Counted from the stretch's first letter, positions 54,274 to 63,369 are shown. The stretch: 64,000 bases of DNA from DASRDU01 sp046331565 (GCA_046331565.1 JAXLQP010000003.1:372001-436000); one strand, 5' to 3'. Numbers and translations are program-made. The notes: generated from the sequence alone by a model not told the origin.

Positions 54274-55355
54274 GGTTTTCCTCTGCTGCCCAGTTGTTCG
54301 CTGATTTCGAGTTCATGTCGCGCCTGCTCAGCCTTGCCGAGGCGGTGATAGAGCCTGCCCAACTGGTAATGCGCGCCTCTGTCTTTGGGGTCGAGTTTCA
54401 CTGCCGCTTCCAGTTCCCTTTCGGCATCGGCCAGCCGTTCCTGCCTGAGATAAGCCTTGCCGAGTTGAAAGCGCACCTGGGCCGAAGCGGGATTGACCGC
54501 AACCGCGCGCGTGAGAATTGAAATGGCTTCGGTGACTTCGTTTTTTTGCAGGAGCAGCGCGCCGAGATTGAGCAGCGGCAGTTCACCTGGTTTCTGCGAG
54601 CGACTGTCGAGTTCGACGGCGCGACGATAAGCGGCCAGCGCGCCTTCGGTGTCATTCTGCCCTTCAAGCGCCTGGCCGAGGTTGTTCTGCGCCCTGACGT
54701 GCTGCGGGTCACGCTGCAGCACGGCCCTGAACTCCTTGATCGCATCGGCAAAACGGTTCAGCGTGAACCAGACGCGGCCCAGGTAATAGTGCGCTTCGAG
54801 GTTGTCAGGATCAGCCGCAATCGCTCTGGTCAGATAGTTCGCCGCCTGGTCGTAATTTCCCAGCAGGCCATAATTGAGTCCGATGATTTTCAGATCATCG
54901 GCAGTCGGCGCTTTCAGATTCGCAGCCTGTTCACAGACCGCGAGCGATTCGCGCGCCCGGCCCTGCCGGAACAGCACGTATGCCAGCAGGTAAAAACCTT
55001 CGTCATTTGCCGGACGCTCAAGCGTGAAGCGGCGCAATTCAGCCTCAGCCTCGCTGAACCGGCCCAGGTTGATGAATGATTTGCCCAGCCAGAGCCGGGC
55101 TTCCACGCGGCCCGGTTCTGTCGCCACTACCGCCGACAGTGCGGCGGCGGCCTCCGTGTAATCTTTCTGCCGAAAGAGCATCAGCGCCTGCTCGAATCGG
55201 CCTGAAGGCTGCGCAGTAACGACAGTCAGACAGACCACTGCCACCATCAGCGACAGCAGTGCGCTGACCAGGCGCGGCCAGTGCCGGATTGAACAAATCA
55301 GCATACCAACCCCGGCCCGCTGTAACCGGCCTGATGCCCGGTTCGCGGAGTTCAT
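54270..55355 (-). CDS. TPR repeat protein, first gene of the receptor operon
   Basis: 361 residues from ATG 55355. A hydrophobic segment (ALLSLMVAVVCLTVVTAQ) about 50 residues in is a signal peptide or anchor. Nine or so TPRs follow (ALSAVVATEPGRVEARLWLG; LTRAIAADPDNLEAHYYLGR; ILTRAVAVNPASAQVRFQLG). The frame opens with GTG 55373; ATG 55355 and ATG 55304 are both possible, the latter giving a normal-length signal peptide. The promoter and double LacI-type operator lie 170-230 bp upstream, making this the leading gene of the regulated unit. Confidence 0.87.
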   Translation of the reverse strand: MNSANRASGRLQRAGVGMLICSIRHWPRLVSALLSLMVAVVCLTVVTAQPSGRFEQALMLFRQKDYTEAAAALSAVVATEPGRVEARLWLGKSFINLGRFSEAEAELRRFTLERPANDEGFYLLAYVLFRQGRARESLAVCEQAANLKAPTADDLKIIGLNYGLLGNYDQAANYLTRAIAADPDNLEAHYYLGRVWFTLNRFADAIKEFRAVLQRDPQHVRAQNNLGQALEGQNDTEGALAAYRRAVELDSRSQKPGELPLLNLGALLLQKNEVTEAISILTRAVAVNPASAQVRFQLGKAYLRQERLADAERELEAAVKLDPKDRGAHYQLGRLYHRLGKAEQARHELEISEQLGSRGKP

Positions 55356-55524
55356 CAGCCCTGAGTCAGGCACAGTTCCGGCCTGCCTCAGGAATGGAGA
55401 TCACATTGAAAAACCTGGGAGGGGAGTAACAGGGGTATTTCAGCAACGCTGTCTGACTTTCACGCCGGAGCAGATGGTGCCAGTACTCCGGGGAGCAGGA
55501 CAGTCTCAGTGGCAATTTACTTAT

Positions 55525-55556
55525 TTACGTAACCGATTAGCTAACCGGTTACGTAA
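55525..55556 (-). promoter_or_regulatory. Double LacI-type operator
   Basis: A 32-bp near-perfect palindrome made of TTACGTAACCGATTAG and CTAACCGGTTACGTAA; one symmetric base pair differs. It contains two 10-bp LacI-like boxes, TAACCGATTA (55530-55539) and TAACCGGTTA (55542-55551), with centres 12 bp apart and the central CG expected for the family. It directly adjoins and slightly overlaps the predicted -10 element, covering the likely start site. Confidence 0.8.
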
Positions 55557-55583
55557 TGTAGCCTGGACACCTGTCAGCGTCAA
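55555..55583 (-). promoter_or_regulatory. Sigma70-like promoter of the TPR-receptor operon
   Basis: On the minus strand TTGACG (55583-55578) and TACATT (55560-55555) are separated by exactly 17 nt. The operator begins within the -10 element and extends downstream, the usual place for repression by steric hindrance. The leader to the first start codon would be about 190 nt. Confidence 0.65.
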
Positions 55584-55680
55584 GGAAAGAAATGAGAAGC
55601 GTCACAGCCGACGGTTTTATGCGCGCTGCGGCGAAGGGTAGTTACAACATTCTGGCGGGAGTGTTCAGAAACGATTTCTG

Positions 55681-55748
55681 CCTGACGCCTGATACCTGTT
55701 TTCTGAATTCTGTTCCAGAAAATTCAGGGTTCAGGATTCAGGCGTCAG
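55681..55748. repeat. Heptameric CTGANNC hairpin
   Basis: The outer pair CTGACGCCTGA (55682-55692) and TCAGGCGTCAG (55738-55748) is perfect. Both arms continue as 7-nt units: CTGACGC, CTGATAC, CTGTTTT, CTGAATT on one side, and the complements of CTGAATC, CTGAACC, CTGAATT on the other. It lies 36 nt after the stop of the ATP-grasp gene. Confidence 0.75.
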
Positions 55749-55783
55749 CGGCAAAGCGGTGATTTCAAAAATTGCTTTTTGCC

Positions 55784-57124
55784 TCAGTCCTCTTCCAGCA
55801 CAAAAAAGCCGGTTTCGCCGCCGCCTGAAGTCACATTAACAACCGGCGAGGCAGACAGCCGCACCATCACGCCGTCAGGTTCGCCACGAAAGAGAAACGG
55901 GTTGGTGTCAACGTACATCGGCTGCAATCGCCATTCGCGGTCATTAAAGACAGGGAAATCCTCAGTGCGCAGTGCGATGAGTTCCTGCACCACGTAATCG
56001 CCGCCAAGGGCTGTTTCAATGGCCGCGTCCCATTCGGCTTCATTCAGGCGATGACCGAAAAAGATTCCGCGCCCGCCGTAATCGTCGTTGGGTTTGAGGA
56101 TGAACAGTGCGCGCTGTTTTCGGATCAGTTCGATGAGGTCGGTTTCAAGGCCGCGATAGGTGGTTTTGCGTTCGCTGACGCGGCGCGTCCAGGGCACGCA
56201 CTGGCTGATGACTTCGTGCTGCGCCGGGGTGAACCAGCGATGATGAGCTTCATCGGTGAGCATTTCAAAGCTGGCTTTCTTGTGCAGGATTTTGCAGCGG
56301 AACGGATTGATCAGGCAGACATCGTGATTGAGATACGCCCGCACGAGCGGGTGCGTGTCGTCGTAACAGGAGAGGAATTCGTGAATGACGATGCGCTTGT
56401 AAACCAGGTCAATCACGAAATCGCCGCGCCGCAGTCTGCCGTGACTGTATTCGAGTTCATCGGGCGTGCAGATGATCGTGGGCAGGCCGCTGCTCGCAAA
56501 ATAATTGCGCAGCAGCAGAAATTCGTGTTCGGTCGGCAGACTGGCCCAGTCGAGAATGGCGATGTGCGGCGCGCCCGTGCCGCCCCATTCGCGCCACGTT
56601 TCCATCAGGCTTTGCAGCAGGCTGACAACCGGCGTGAACTGGCGCAGCCGGTGGCGTTCAGACAGCGACTGCATGGCGCGAATCTCAAAGAGAATCTGAT
56701 TCAGCCCGGCCTGATCCATCAGGCTTGACGGGTTTTCAGCGTTGTACTCGACAAACTTCACTTCATCGCCAAAGACGAAGCCATCGAGCCGCGTGTTGAT
56801 GGCCGGATGCGCGTAACCCGGATGAATCAGCGCGAGGCGGCGTTCTTCTTCGGTCAGGCCGAGGCGATCAAGCAGTGCCGGATCGGCCAGCGCCGCTTCG
56901 GCAACGGTGTCGAAAGCGGCAGTCAGCAGGCGCGCTTTGTGAGTCAGGCTGTCGTATTGTCGCCGCGTCAGCAAATGCGGGCGCAGCGACACGCCCAGTT
57001 CGCGCTCGCCATACAACATCCTGAAGGCGCGCATTTCAGATTTGAGCCGCGCAAACAGTTCGGCATTCAGGCTGTCATCAGCCGCGAGACTGGCGTGATA
57101 TTCAGCAATCACCTGTTCGCGCAT
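55784..57124 (-). CDS. Circularly permuted ATP-grasp-like protein
   Basis: 446 residues, soluble. VKFVEYNAENPSSLMDQAGL near residue 125 and LFILKPNDDYGGRGIFFGHR near 340 are typical of the circularly permuted ATP-grasp group related to glutathionylspermidine synthase, where the Lys and Gly-rich loop bind ATP; EWRLQPMYVDTNPFLFRGEP near 405 would complete the nucleotide/metal site. These enzymes form amide bonds on carboxylates, but the substrate here is unknown. Its neighbours are fhs and an aspartoacylase-like metallopeptidase. The start is ATG 57124. It could also be a regulatory homologue without activity. Confidence 0.75.
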   Translation of the reverse strand: MREQVIAEYHASLAADDSLNAELFARLKSEMRAFRMLYGERELGVSLRPHLLTRRQYDSLTHKARLLTAAFDTVAEAALADPALLDRLGLTEEERRLALIHPGYAHPAINTRLDGFVFGDEVKFVEYNAENPSSLMDQAGLNQILFEIRAMQSLSERHRLRQFTPVVSLLQSLMETWREWGGTGAPHIAILDWASLPTEHEFLLLRNYFASSGLPTIICTPDELEYSHGRLRRGDFVIDLVYKRIVIHEFLSCYDDTHPLVRAYLNHDVCLINPFRCKILHKKASFEMLTDEAHHRWFTPAQHEVISQCVPWTRRVSERKTTYRGLETDLIELIRKQRALFILKPNDDYGGRGIFFGHRLNEAEWDAAIETALGGDYVVQELIALRTEDFPVFNDREWRLQPMYVDTNPFLFRGEPDGVMVRLSASPVVNVTSGGGETGFFVLEED

Positions 57125-57206
57125 ATGAACTCAGAAAGAAAAGCCTCACACGAGAGGCACAGAAGAGAAACAGACAAAGCCGGGATATTGCCTGACACTC
57201 CTGCTC

Positions 57207-57298
57207 CGGAGTGACGGTGTTCGGAGTTCCAGCTTGAGCTGGCTGTTTTCGCTTCAGACCCGGCCAGCTCAAGCTGGAACTCGAACACCGTCACTCCG
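57207..57298. repeat. Inverted repeat CGGAGTGACGGTGTTCGGAG, 36-nt arms
   Basis: Arms at 57207-57243 and 57263-57298 pair throughout with one bulged G; the core is TTCCAGCTTGAGCTGG. It lies between the fhs stop and the ATP-grasp start. A solitary half copy is at 1748-1774. Confidence 0.88.
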
Positions 57299-57377
57299 TG
57301 AAACCTGCTCAACTTAATGTCTCAATCCTGTGTACCCTGATTCAGATTCCTCTTTGCGCATCATTCGTGTGACTGTT

Positions 57378-59024
57378 TCAACTCAGACCGGTGATGTGGC
57401 CTTCGTCATCCACATCCATTTTGAAAGCCTGCGGTGATTTGGGCAGGCCCGGCATCAGCAGCATTGATCCGGCGACCACGACCAGGAAGCCCGCGCCCGC
57501 TGACAGAAACGCATCGCTGACCGTGAGCGTCCAGCCTTTCGGCGCGCCGGGCAGTTTTGCGTTGTCTGACAACGAGGCCGGAGTCTTGGCCATGCAGATC
57601 GGCAACTGACCGAAGCCGAGAGCCGCAAATTTTTTCAGTTTTTTGCGCGCTTCGGCTTCGATGTAAACATCCTGCGCGCCGTAAATTTCTCTGGCGATCT
57701 TTTCGACCTTCTCTTCAGGACTGAGCGTGGCGGCATAGAGCGAGCAGACCTCTTCGGGGTGGCTTGCATCGGCGGCTTTGATGACCTTTTCAGCCAGTTC
57801 CATTGCGCCCGCGCCGCCCTGCGCAAAGACATCCGTGATGGCGCTCGCCACTCCGGCTTCGTCGCAGAAGGTGCGAATGACTTCAAGTTCTTCAGGCGTG
57901 TCGGTCGTGAAGCGGTTGATGGCAACCACCACCGGCACGTTGAATTTTCTGAGATTTTCGAGATGCGCGGCGAGATTGCACAAACCGCGCTGCAACGCCC
58001 GGCGGCCCTCTTCGGGCGTGGCGTCAGCCGGAACGCCGTGCGCGATCAAAGCTCTGACCGTCGCAATCAGGACGGCTGCCGCAGGCCTGAGGCCGGACGA
58101 CGGCATTACGATGTCGAAGTATTTTTCTGCGCCGAGGTCAGCGCCGAAGCCTGATTCATTGACGACATAATCGGCCAGCGTGAGCGCCATCTTCTGCGAA
58201 ATGATGCTGCTCGTGCCGTGCGCGATGTTGGCAAACGGGCCGGTATGAACGAGCGCCGGAGTGTTTTCAGTCGTCTGCACCAGGTTCGGCATGATCGCTT
58301 CATTCAGCAGCACCATCATCGCGCCGGTCACTTTCAGATCGCGGGCGCGAACGACTTTGCCATCCAGATCGTAGCCGATGACGATTTCATCAAGTCGGCG
58401 GCGCAGGTCTTCGCGTGAACTCGCCAGACCGAGAATGGCCATAATTTCTGACGCGGCGGTAATCACGAATCCGGTTTCACGCGGCACCCCGTTCGCCTTG
58501 CCGCCGAGTCCGACGACGATGTGACGCAGCGCGCGGTCATTCATATCAATCGTGCGCGGCCAGAAAATGTTGTCCACATCAATGCGCAGTTCGTTGCCGT
58601 GATGAATGTGTGAATCAATCGCCGCAGCCAGCAGGTTGTGCGCGGTCGTGATGGCGTGAAAGTCTCCGGTGAAATGCAGGTTGATGCGGTCAGCCGGAAG
58701 CACCTGCGCCTTGCCGCCGCCCGTTGCGCCGCCCTTGAGGCCGAAAACCGGCCCCAGCGACGGTTCGCGCAACGTCGCCAGCACCTTTTTGCCGTGCCGC
58801 GCCAGCGCCTGCGTCAGACCGATTGAAACAACCGTTTTGCCTTCGCCGTGACTGGTCGGCGTGATGGCCGTGACCATAATCAGCCGACCTTTCTTTTTGT
58901 TCGGCCAGTCCTGGAGCAGATCAAGTTTCAGTTTGGCGGTATGCGCTCCGTAATAAACCAGATGATCATCAGAAAGACTGAGTTTGTCGGCAATCTGCCG
59001 AATGGGAAGCATGGTATCGCTCAT
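57378..59024 (-). CDS. fhs: Formate-tetrahydrofolate ligase
   Basis: 548 residues, the usual length. It makes 10-formyl-tetrahydrofolate from formate, THF and ATP in one-carbon metabolism. The nucleotide-binding motif PTSHGEGKTVVSIGLTQAL lies near residue 55, with REPSLGPVFGLKGGATGGG near 85, HFTGDFHAITTAHNLLAAAI near 118 and the C-terminal GFLVVVAGSMLLMPGLPKSP. ATG 59024 has GGAGGT upstream. It follows the aspartoacylase-like gene by 35 bp and may be cotranscribed. It is often found in organisms with anaerobic or C1 metabolism, in keeping with PFOR. Confidence 0.97.
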   Translation of the reverse strand: MSDTMLPIRQIADKLSLSDDHLVYYGAHTAKLKLDLLQDWPNKKKGRLIMVTAITPTSHGEGKTVVSIGLTQALARHGKKVLATLREPSLGPVFGLKGGATGGGKAQVLPADRINLHFTGDFHAITTAHNLLAAAIDSHIHHGNELRIDVDNIFWPRTIDMNDRALRHIVVGLGGKANGVPRETGFVITAASEIMAILGLASSREDLRRRLDEIVIGYDLDGKVVRARDLKVTGAMMVLLNEAIMPNLVQTTENTPALVHTGPFANIAHGTSSIISQKMALTLADYVVNESGFGADLGAEKYFDIVMPSSGLRPAAAVLIATVRALIAHGVPADATPEEGRRALQRGLCNLAAHLENLRKFNVPVVVAINRFTTDTPEELEVIRTFCDEAGVASAITDVFAQGGAGAMELAEKVIKAADASHPEEVCSLYAATLSPEEKVEKIAREIYGAQDVYIEAEARKKLKKFAALGFGQLPICMAKTPASLSDNAKLPGAPKGWTLTVSDAFLSAGAGFLVVVAGSMLLMPGLPKSPQAFKMDVDDEGHITGLS

Positions 59025-59059
59025 TGTGTGACCTCCGAAAAGCAGCGTCCGCTGCATCA

Positions 59060-60235
59060 CTACTCAGGCGACTGCCTGCGGCGTGTGACGATCAGCGTGC
59101 CTTCCTTCTGTGAATGTTTGCGGAAGCCCATCAGGTGACAGACTTCAATCACAAACCAGCGGGCGATGCGGGTATTGATAACGAGTGAATCAGGGTGTCC
59201 CGGCAGGGCGTGAATGCCCGGCAAACGGGGCAGAATGCGGTCAGCCCGTTTGTGACGCAGCCACGCGGCCACTTTCAGCCAGACGGGATTGATGCGGCGA
59301 ATCAGAAAGAATCCGTCATCACCGAGCTTCTGATAGAGCGGCATAAACAGATAGCCGCTCTCCGGGGCGCGAATCTTTCCGTGCCGGTCAAGCGCCAGCA
59401 ACTGCCCTTTGGTGACGGGGTGAAAGTTTTTGAAGCCCGGCTCCATCACAAACTCATCGTCGCGCTGCAACCCGTGCCGGTAACGCAGTTCGAGCACCGA
59501 CGGCAGCGCGGCGGCGCACTGAGCCGTGCGGCGGCGCATCTGCTCGAAGTCGGGAACTTCGTGCGGATCAAGACACCCGGCGACGACCAGCGTCGTCCAG
59601 ATCGCGGCTTCGTGATTTCTGATGGACGACAAAGCGTGGTGCTGCCCGCCCTCGAAACCGATGGCCGCGTAGCCGAGTTCGTTGATGTAATTGAGAATCG
59701 TGCCGTCAAGATTTTCTTCGAGGCCAAGAATGACGGGCACGCGAAGCTGAAAGGCAAAGCGGCGATTGACGAGCGTATCGCTGATGAGCGCGAACGGCGC
59801 GCCTTCGGATGAAGTCGTATGCAGATCGAGAAAGACCGGATCGCCCTTCTTTCTGGCCAGCGCGGATTCGATGGCTGAGAGCAGTTCGTGCTGTTCGAGG
59901 TCTTCGGGAAAAGTGTCTTCGACCAGCGGATGCGATCTGATCATCCGGACCCGTTCAGGTTTCCACATCCGGTTCAGGTCTTTGTGCAGGTAACGGCAAC
60001 TGTGATTGAGCGCCCGCACGTTACCGGCCAGCGCCACCAGTTCGCCCCTGAAATGTGGCCGCAGTTTATCAAGCTGTCTCAGCACCCGTTGCAGCGCCAG
60101 CGTTCCGGCAGGCTCATTGCCGTGAATGCCGCCAATGCAAACCACCAGCGGGCCGGGCGCATAACCACCGTAAGAACCAATCCGGCGCTGAAACCTGCGC
60201 CTGGTGATGGGTTCTGCCGCCATTTGTCCGGTCAT
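59060..60235 (-). CDS. Succinylglutamate desuccinylase/aspartoacylase-family metallopeptidase (M14-like)
   Basis: 391 residues. Zinc ligands are in VVCIGGIHGNEPAGTLALQR (HGNE) and FLDLHTTSSEGAPF; NRMWKPERVR with DLNR (YLHKDLNRMW) matches the substrate-binding Arg motif of the family. GYAAIGFEGGQHH near 190 carries the catalytic Glu. The C-terminal third (PGFKNFHPVTKGQLLALDRH, PESGYLFMPLYQKLGDDGFF) is the usual beta domain. It should hydrolyse an N-acyl amino acid or amide in the cytoplasm. The start is ATG 60235, with GAGGAG upstream. It is the first gene of the minus-strand group with fhs and the ATP-grasp gene. Confidence 0.86.
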   Translation of the reverse strand: MTGQMAAEPITRRRFQRRIGSYGGYAPGPLVVCIGGIHGNEPAGTLALQRVLRQLDKLRPHFRGELVALAGNVRALNHSCRYLHKDLNRMWKPERVRMIRSHPLVEDTFPEDLEQHELLSAIESALARKKGDPVFLDLHTTSSEGAPFALISDTLVNRRFAFQLRVPVILGLEENLDGTILNYINELGYAAIGFEGGQHHALSSIRNHEAAIWTTLVVAGCLDPHEVPDFEQMRRRTAQCAAALPSVLELRYRHGLQRDDEFVMEPGFKNFHPVTKGQLLALDRHGKIRAPESGYLFMPLYQKLGDDGFFLIRRINPVWLKVAAWLRHKRADRILPRLPGIHALPGHPDSLVINTRIARWFVIEVCHLMGFRKHSQKEGTLIVTRRRQSPE

Positions 60236-60350
60236 TGTCTCTCTCCTCAAAAAGCTGCCAGCAGGTAAAAAGAGTCAACATTCGTGCCAGACACTCAGAG
60301 CGTTTCTGAACATCTCAAAGCAGCGCGCTTCTCGCTGAACCAGGTTGCAG

Positions 60351-60431
60351 CCGCGCAGCGACGGATTTATTCGTTTGCTTTCAGAAGTGCGCGGCTTTGG
60401 AAGCAGAACGAATAAATCCATCACTCCGCGG
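60351..60431. repeat. Inverted repeat, family A, diverged third copy
   Basis: 25-nt arms at 60351-60375 and 60407-60431 pair with a few mismatches; the sequence CGACGGATTTATTCGTT resembles the other family A arms and again GCAG precedes the second arm (loop 31 nt). It lies between divergent genes, not behind a stop codon. Confidence 0.75.
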
Positions 60432-60667
60432 GCGTGGCCTGGTTTCTGTCAGGAGGTGGGACTGAGCGTGCGAGGCTGAAGCGCGAAGAGATCAGGGGTG
60501 TGACTTTTCACCCATGACTGTGTGGAATATTTCGCGGCGTAACAGCAGTGATCAGGTCAATTGTGGATAAATTCGCTGACTGACGCGCTGACAGCTACAG
60601 GAACGCGACTTGCTCAGGCGAAGGTAAGGAGAAGTAGCTATGACATCTCCTTAATGCTGTTCTCTTC

Positions 60668-60783
60668 CCAATACTCATCATCCGGGCCGACTGTTCGGTA
60701 ACTGGCGGTCAGCGAACTGAAATGTGTGTGGCAAAGATGGTTTATGGTCGTCAGTTCGGTCAGTCCGGTGATGAGTATTGGGC
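60668..60783 (+). other. Structured element upstream of the P-type ATPase
   Basis: CCCAATACTCATCATCCGG (60668-60686) pairs with CCGGTGATGAGTATTGGG (60766-60783) with one bulge, closing a 79-nt interior that contains several short GTTCGGT/AGTTCGGTCAG words. It ends 50 nt before the ATPase start codon, so it would lie in the 5' leader. It may be a regulatory leader; I recognise no known riboswitch. Confidence 0.5.
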
Positions 60784-60833
60784 CTCTTCATTTTGATCCC
60801 TGTCAGAGTCTGATCTGCTGATTCCCTGAAGCC

Positions 60834-63317
60834 ATGTACGAAGCCATCAACACCGCAACGGCGCTGAAAGAAAGACCGGCGGCAGAGGCCGCGACCGCGT
60901 GTTTTCATTGCGGCGAGCGGTGCGACGACGATGTGCTGCTGAAGGATGGCAAAGCGTTCTGCTGCACGGGCTGCCGGACGGTTTACGAACTGCTTCAGGA
61001 AAACGATCTCTGCGCTTACTACAATTTCGATGAACGCGGCGGCATTTCATTCAAGCGCGGACGGGTCGAGCGGTTTGAATATCTTGATGATGAATCGGTG
61101 CGGCGCGCGCTGATTCAGTTCAGCGACGGCACGATTGCCAGAACGACTTTTCGCCTGCCGCAGATTCATTGCGCGTCGTGCATCTGGCTGCTCGAAAATC
61201 TCTATCGCATCAATCCCGCCATTCTGCGCTCCGAGGTCAATTTTCTGAAAAAGGAGATGGCGCTCACCTTTCGTGAACGCGAAGTCTCGCTGAGCGAAAT
61301 TGCCGGGCTGCTGGCGAAGCTCGGTTACGAGCCTGAAATCAGGCTGGCACAGCTTGATGCCGCGCACCGCCGCAGCGAGCCGGACAATCGCCGCCTGTGG
61401 CTGAAAGTCGGCCTGGCCGGATTTGCCTTTGGCAATGTGATGCTCTTCAGCTTTCCCGATTATCTGGACAGCACCAGTAATCTGGGCGCGCAGTTCAAAA
61501 CGCTGTTCGGGTGGCTGAGCATTCTCTTTTCGGTTCCGGTGCTGCTGTTCAGCGCGTCGGATTATTTCGTTTCGTCGTGGTACGCGCTGCGGCAGCGCAA
61601 CATTTCGCTGGATGTGCCGGTGGCGCTCGGCATCGTGGCGCTCTTTGCGCGCAGCGTTTATGACATCGTCAGCGGCACGGGAACAGGCTATCTCGATTCA
61701 TTCAACGGGCTGGTCTTTTTTCTGCTGATCGGCAGGCTGTTTCAGAAAAAGACCTTTGATTCGCTGTCCTTCGACCGTAACTATGCGGCTTACTTTCCGC
61801 TCTCGGTCACGATCAGAAAGGACGGCGAGGAGAGAGCCGTGCCGGTTTCGAAGCTGCGTGCGGGCGATCTGATTTTTGTGCGGCATCGTGAACTCGTTCC
61901 GGCTGACAGCGTGCTGCGATCTGAGTCGGCTCAGATGGATTACAGTTTTGTCACCGGCGAATCAGAGCCGGTCACGATCAGCAGCGGCGCAACCGTTTAT
62001 GCCGGCGGGCGCATCATCGGCGCAGGCGCAGAGCTGACCGTGATCAGAGAAGTTTCGCACAGCTATCTGACGCAGCTCTGGAACAACGACGCCTTTCGCA
62101 AGGAGAAGCGTTCGTCGCTCGTGGATCTTTCCGATGCCTTCGGCAAATACTTCACTTTGATTGTCAGCCTGATCGCCATCGGCGCGGCCTGGTGGTGGCT
62201 GCCTGACACAGACAAAGCGATCAATGTTTTTACCGCAGTGCTGATTATTGCGTGCCCGTGCGCGCTGACGCTGGCGGCGCCGTTTACGCTCGGCGCGGCG
62301 GTGGCGATTTTCGGCAAGGCAAAGTTCTATCTGAAAAACACCGGAATCGTGACCGACCTGGCGGCGCTTGACGCCATCGTTTTCGACAAGACCGGAACCC
62401 TGACGCACGCGGGCCGCGCAGTTGTGCGCTTTGACGGTGCGCCTCTCTCAAATGATGAATGCGCCCTGATTGCCGCGTGCCTGAAGCATTCAACACATCC
62501 CCTCAGCCGCCAGATTCTCGCTGCGCTGCCGGTGTCAGCATCGCCTGACCTCACCAGCTTCAATGAAATCGCCGGGCGCGGCATTGAAGCCGTCATCAGC
62601 AATCATCGCCTTGCGCTCGGCGCGGCAGCCTGGATTGCCGAACGCAGCGGCGCAGCAATTGACGCACAGCCTGGTTCATCGCGCGTCTGCGTGGAAATTG
62701 ACGACGCTTATCGCGGCTGCTTCATTGTAAGCAATGCTTATCGTGAAGGGCTGACCGGGCTGATTGAGGCGCTGCGGCCTGAACGCGAACTTTACCTGCT
62801 CTCCGGCGACAACGATCACGAACGCGCCACGCTGCAGCCGCTGTTCAGCGATGAACGCAACCTCGCGTTTCACCAGTCACCGGCTGACAAGCTGCGCTTT
62901 GTCGAACGGCTGCAGCAGTCAGGCCGCGTCGTCGGCATGATCGGCGACGGGCTGAACGATGCCGGAGCCTTGAAACAAAGCAATGTCGGCATCGCGCTGA
63001 CCGAAGACACAGGCGCCTTCTCGCCCGCCTGCGATGCCATTCTGGCGGCGGAAAATCTGCCGCGCCTGCCCGTTTATATCGGCTTTGCGCGTTATGCGCG
63101 GCGCGTGCTGATGGCGGCTTTTCTGCTGTCGCTGGTCTATAACGCAGTCGGCCTGGCTTTTGCGGTTACGGGTCGGCTTTCGCCGCTCGTCACGGCGATT
63201 TTCATGCCGGTCAGTTCGTTTTCGGTCGTGGCGGTCGCGTGGGGCGCAATGAAGGTGCGTGAACGTCAGATTGTCAGTTCTCAGCCACCCGGCGCGCCTG
63301 CTCTCAGCCTTGAATAA
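60834..63317 (+). CDS. Heavy-metal P-type ATPase, FixI/CcoI-like copper transporter
   Basis: 827 residues. The N-terminal zinc-ribbon-like cysteines CFHCGERCDDD and FCCTGCRTVYELL are characteristic of the FixI/CcoI (CtpA) subgroup, followed by an HMA domain with IHCASCIWLLE. Eight membrane helices carry the CPC ion site (IIACPCALTLAAP); the actuator has VTGESEPV, the phosphorylation site is FDKTGTLTHAG, and the hinge is GMIGDGLNDAGALKQSN. This subgroup supplies copper for cbb3-type oxidase assembly rather than detoxification, but no cytochrome oxidase genes are in the window. ATG 60834 was chosen; no strong ribosome site is seen. Confidence 0.92.
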   Translation: MYEAINTATALKERPAAEAATACFHCGERCDDDVLLKDGKAFCCTGCRTVYELLQENDLCAYYNFDERGGISFKRGRVERFEYLDDESVRRALIQFSDGTIARTTFRLPQIHCASCIWLLENLYRINPAILRSEVNFLKKEMALTFREREVSLSEIAGLLAKLGYEPEIRLAQLDAAHRRSEPDNRRLWLKVGLAGFAFGNVMLFSFPDYLDSTSNLGAQFKTLFGWLSILFSVPVLLFSASDYFVSSWYALRQRNISLDVPVALGIVALFARSVYDIVSGTGTGYLDSFNGLVFFLLIGRLFQKKTFDSLSFDRNYAAYFPLSVTIRKDGEERAVPVSKLRAGDLIFVRHRELVPADSVLRSESAQMDYSFVTGESEPVTISSGATVYAGGRIIGAGAELTVIREVSHSYLTQLWNNDAFRKEKRSSLVDLSDAFGKYFTLIVSLIAIGAAWWWLPDTDKAINVFTAVLIIACPCALTLAAPFTLGAAVAIFGKAKFYLKNTGIVTDLAALDAIVFDKTGTLTHAGRAVVRFDGAPLSNDECALIAACLKHSTHPLSRQILAALPVSASPDLTSFNEIAGRGIEAVISNHRLALGAAAWIAERSGAAIDAQPGSSRVCVEIDDAYRGCFIVSNAYREGLTGLIEALRPERELYLLSGDNDHERATLQPLFSDERNLAFHQSPADKLRFVERLQQSGRVVGMIGDGLNDAGALKQSNVGIALTEDTGAFSPACDAILAAENLPRLPVYIGFARYARRVLMAAFLLSLVYNAVGLAFAVTGRLSPLVTAIFMPVSSFSVVAVAWGAMKVRERQIVSSQPPGAPALSLE

Positions 63318-63369
63318 AAGCCTTTTGCAGCAGTCCTCAGCCTTCTGCTCTTCCCTGAAAATCCCTTTC

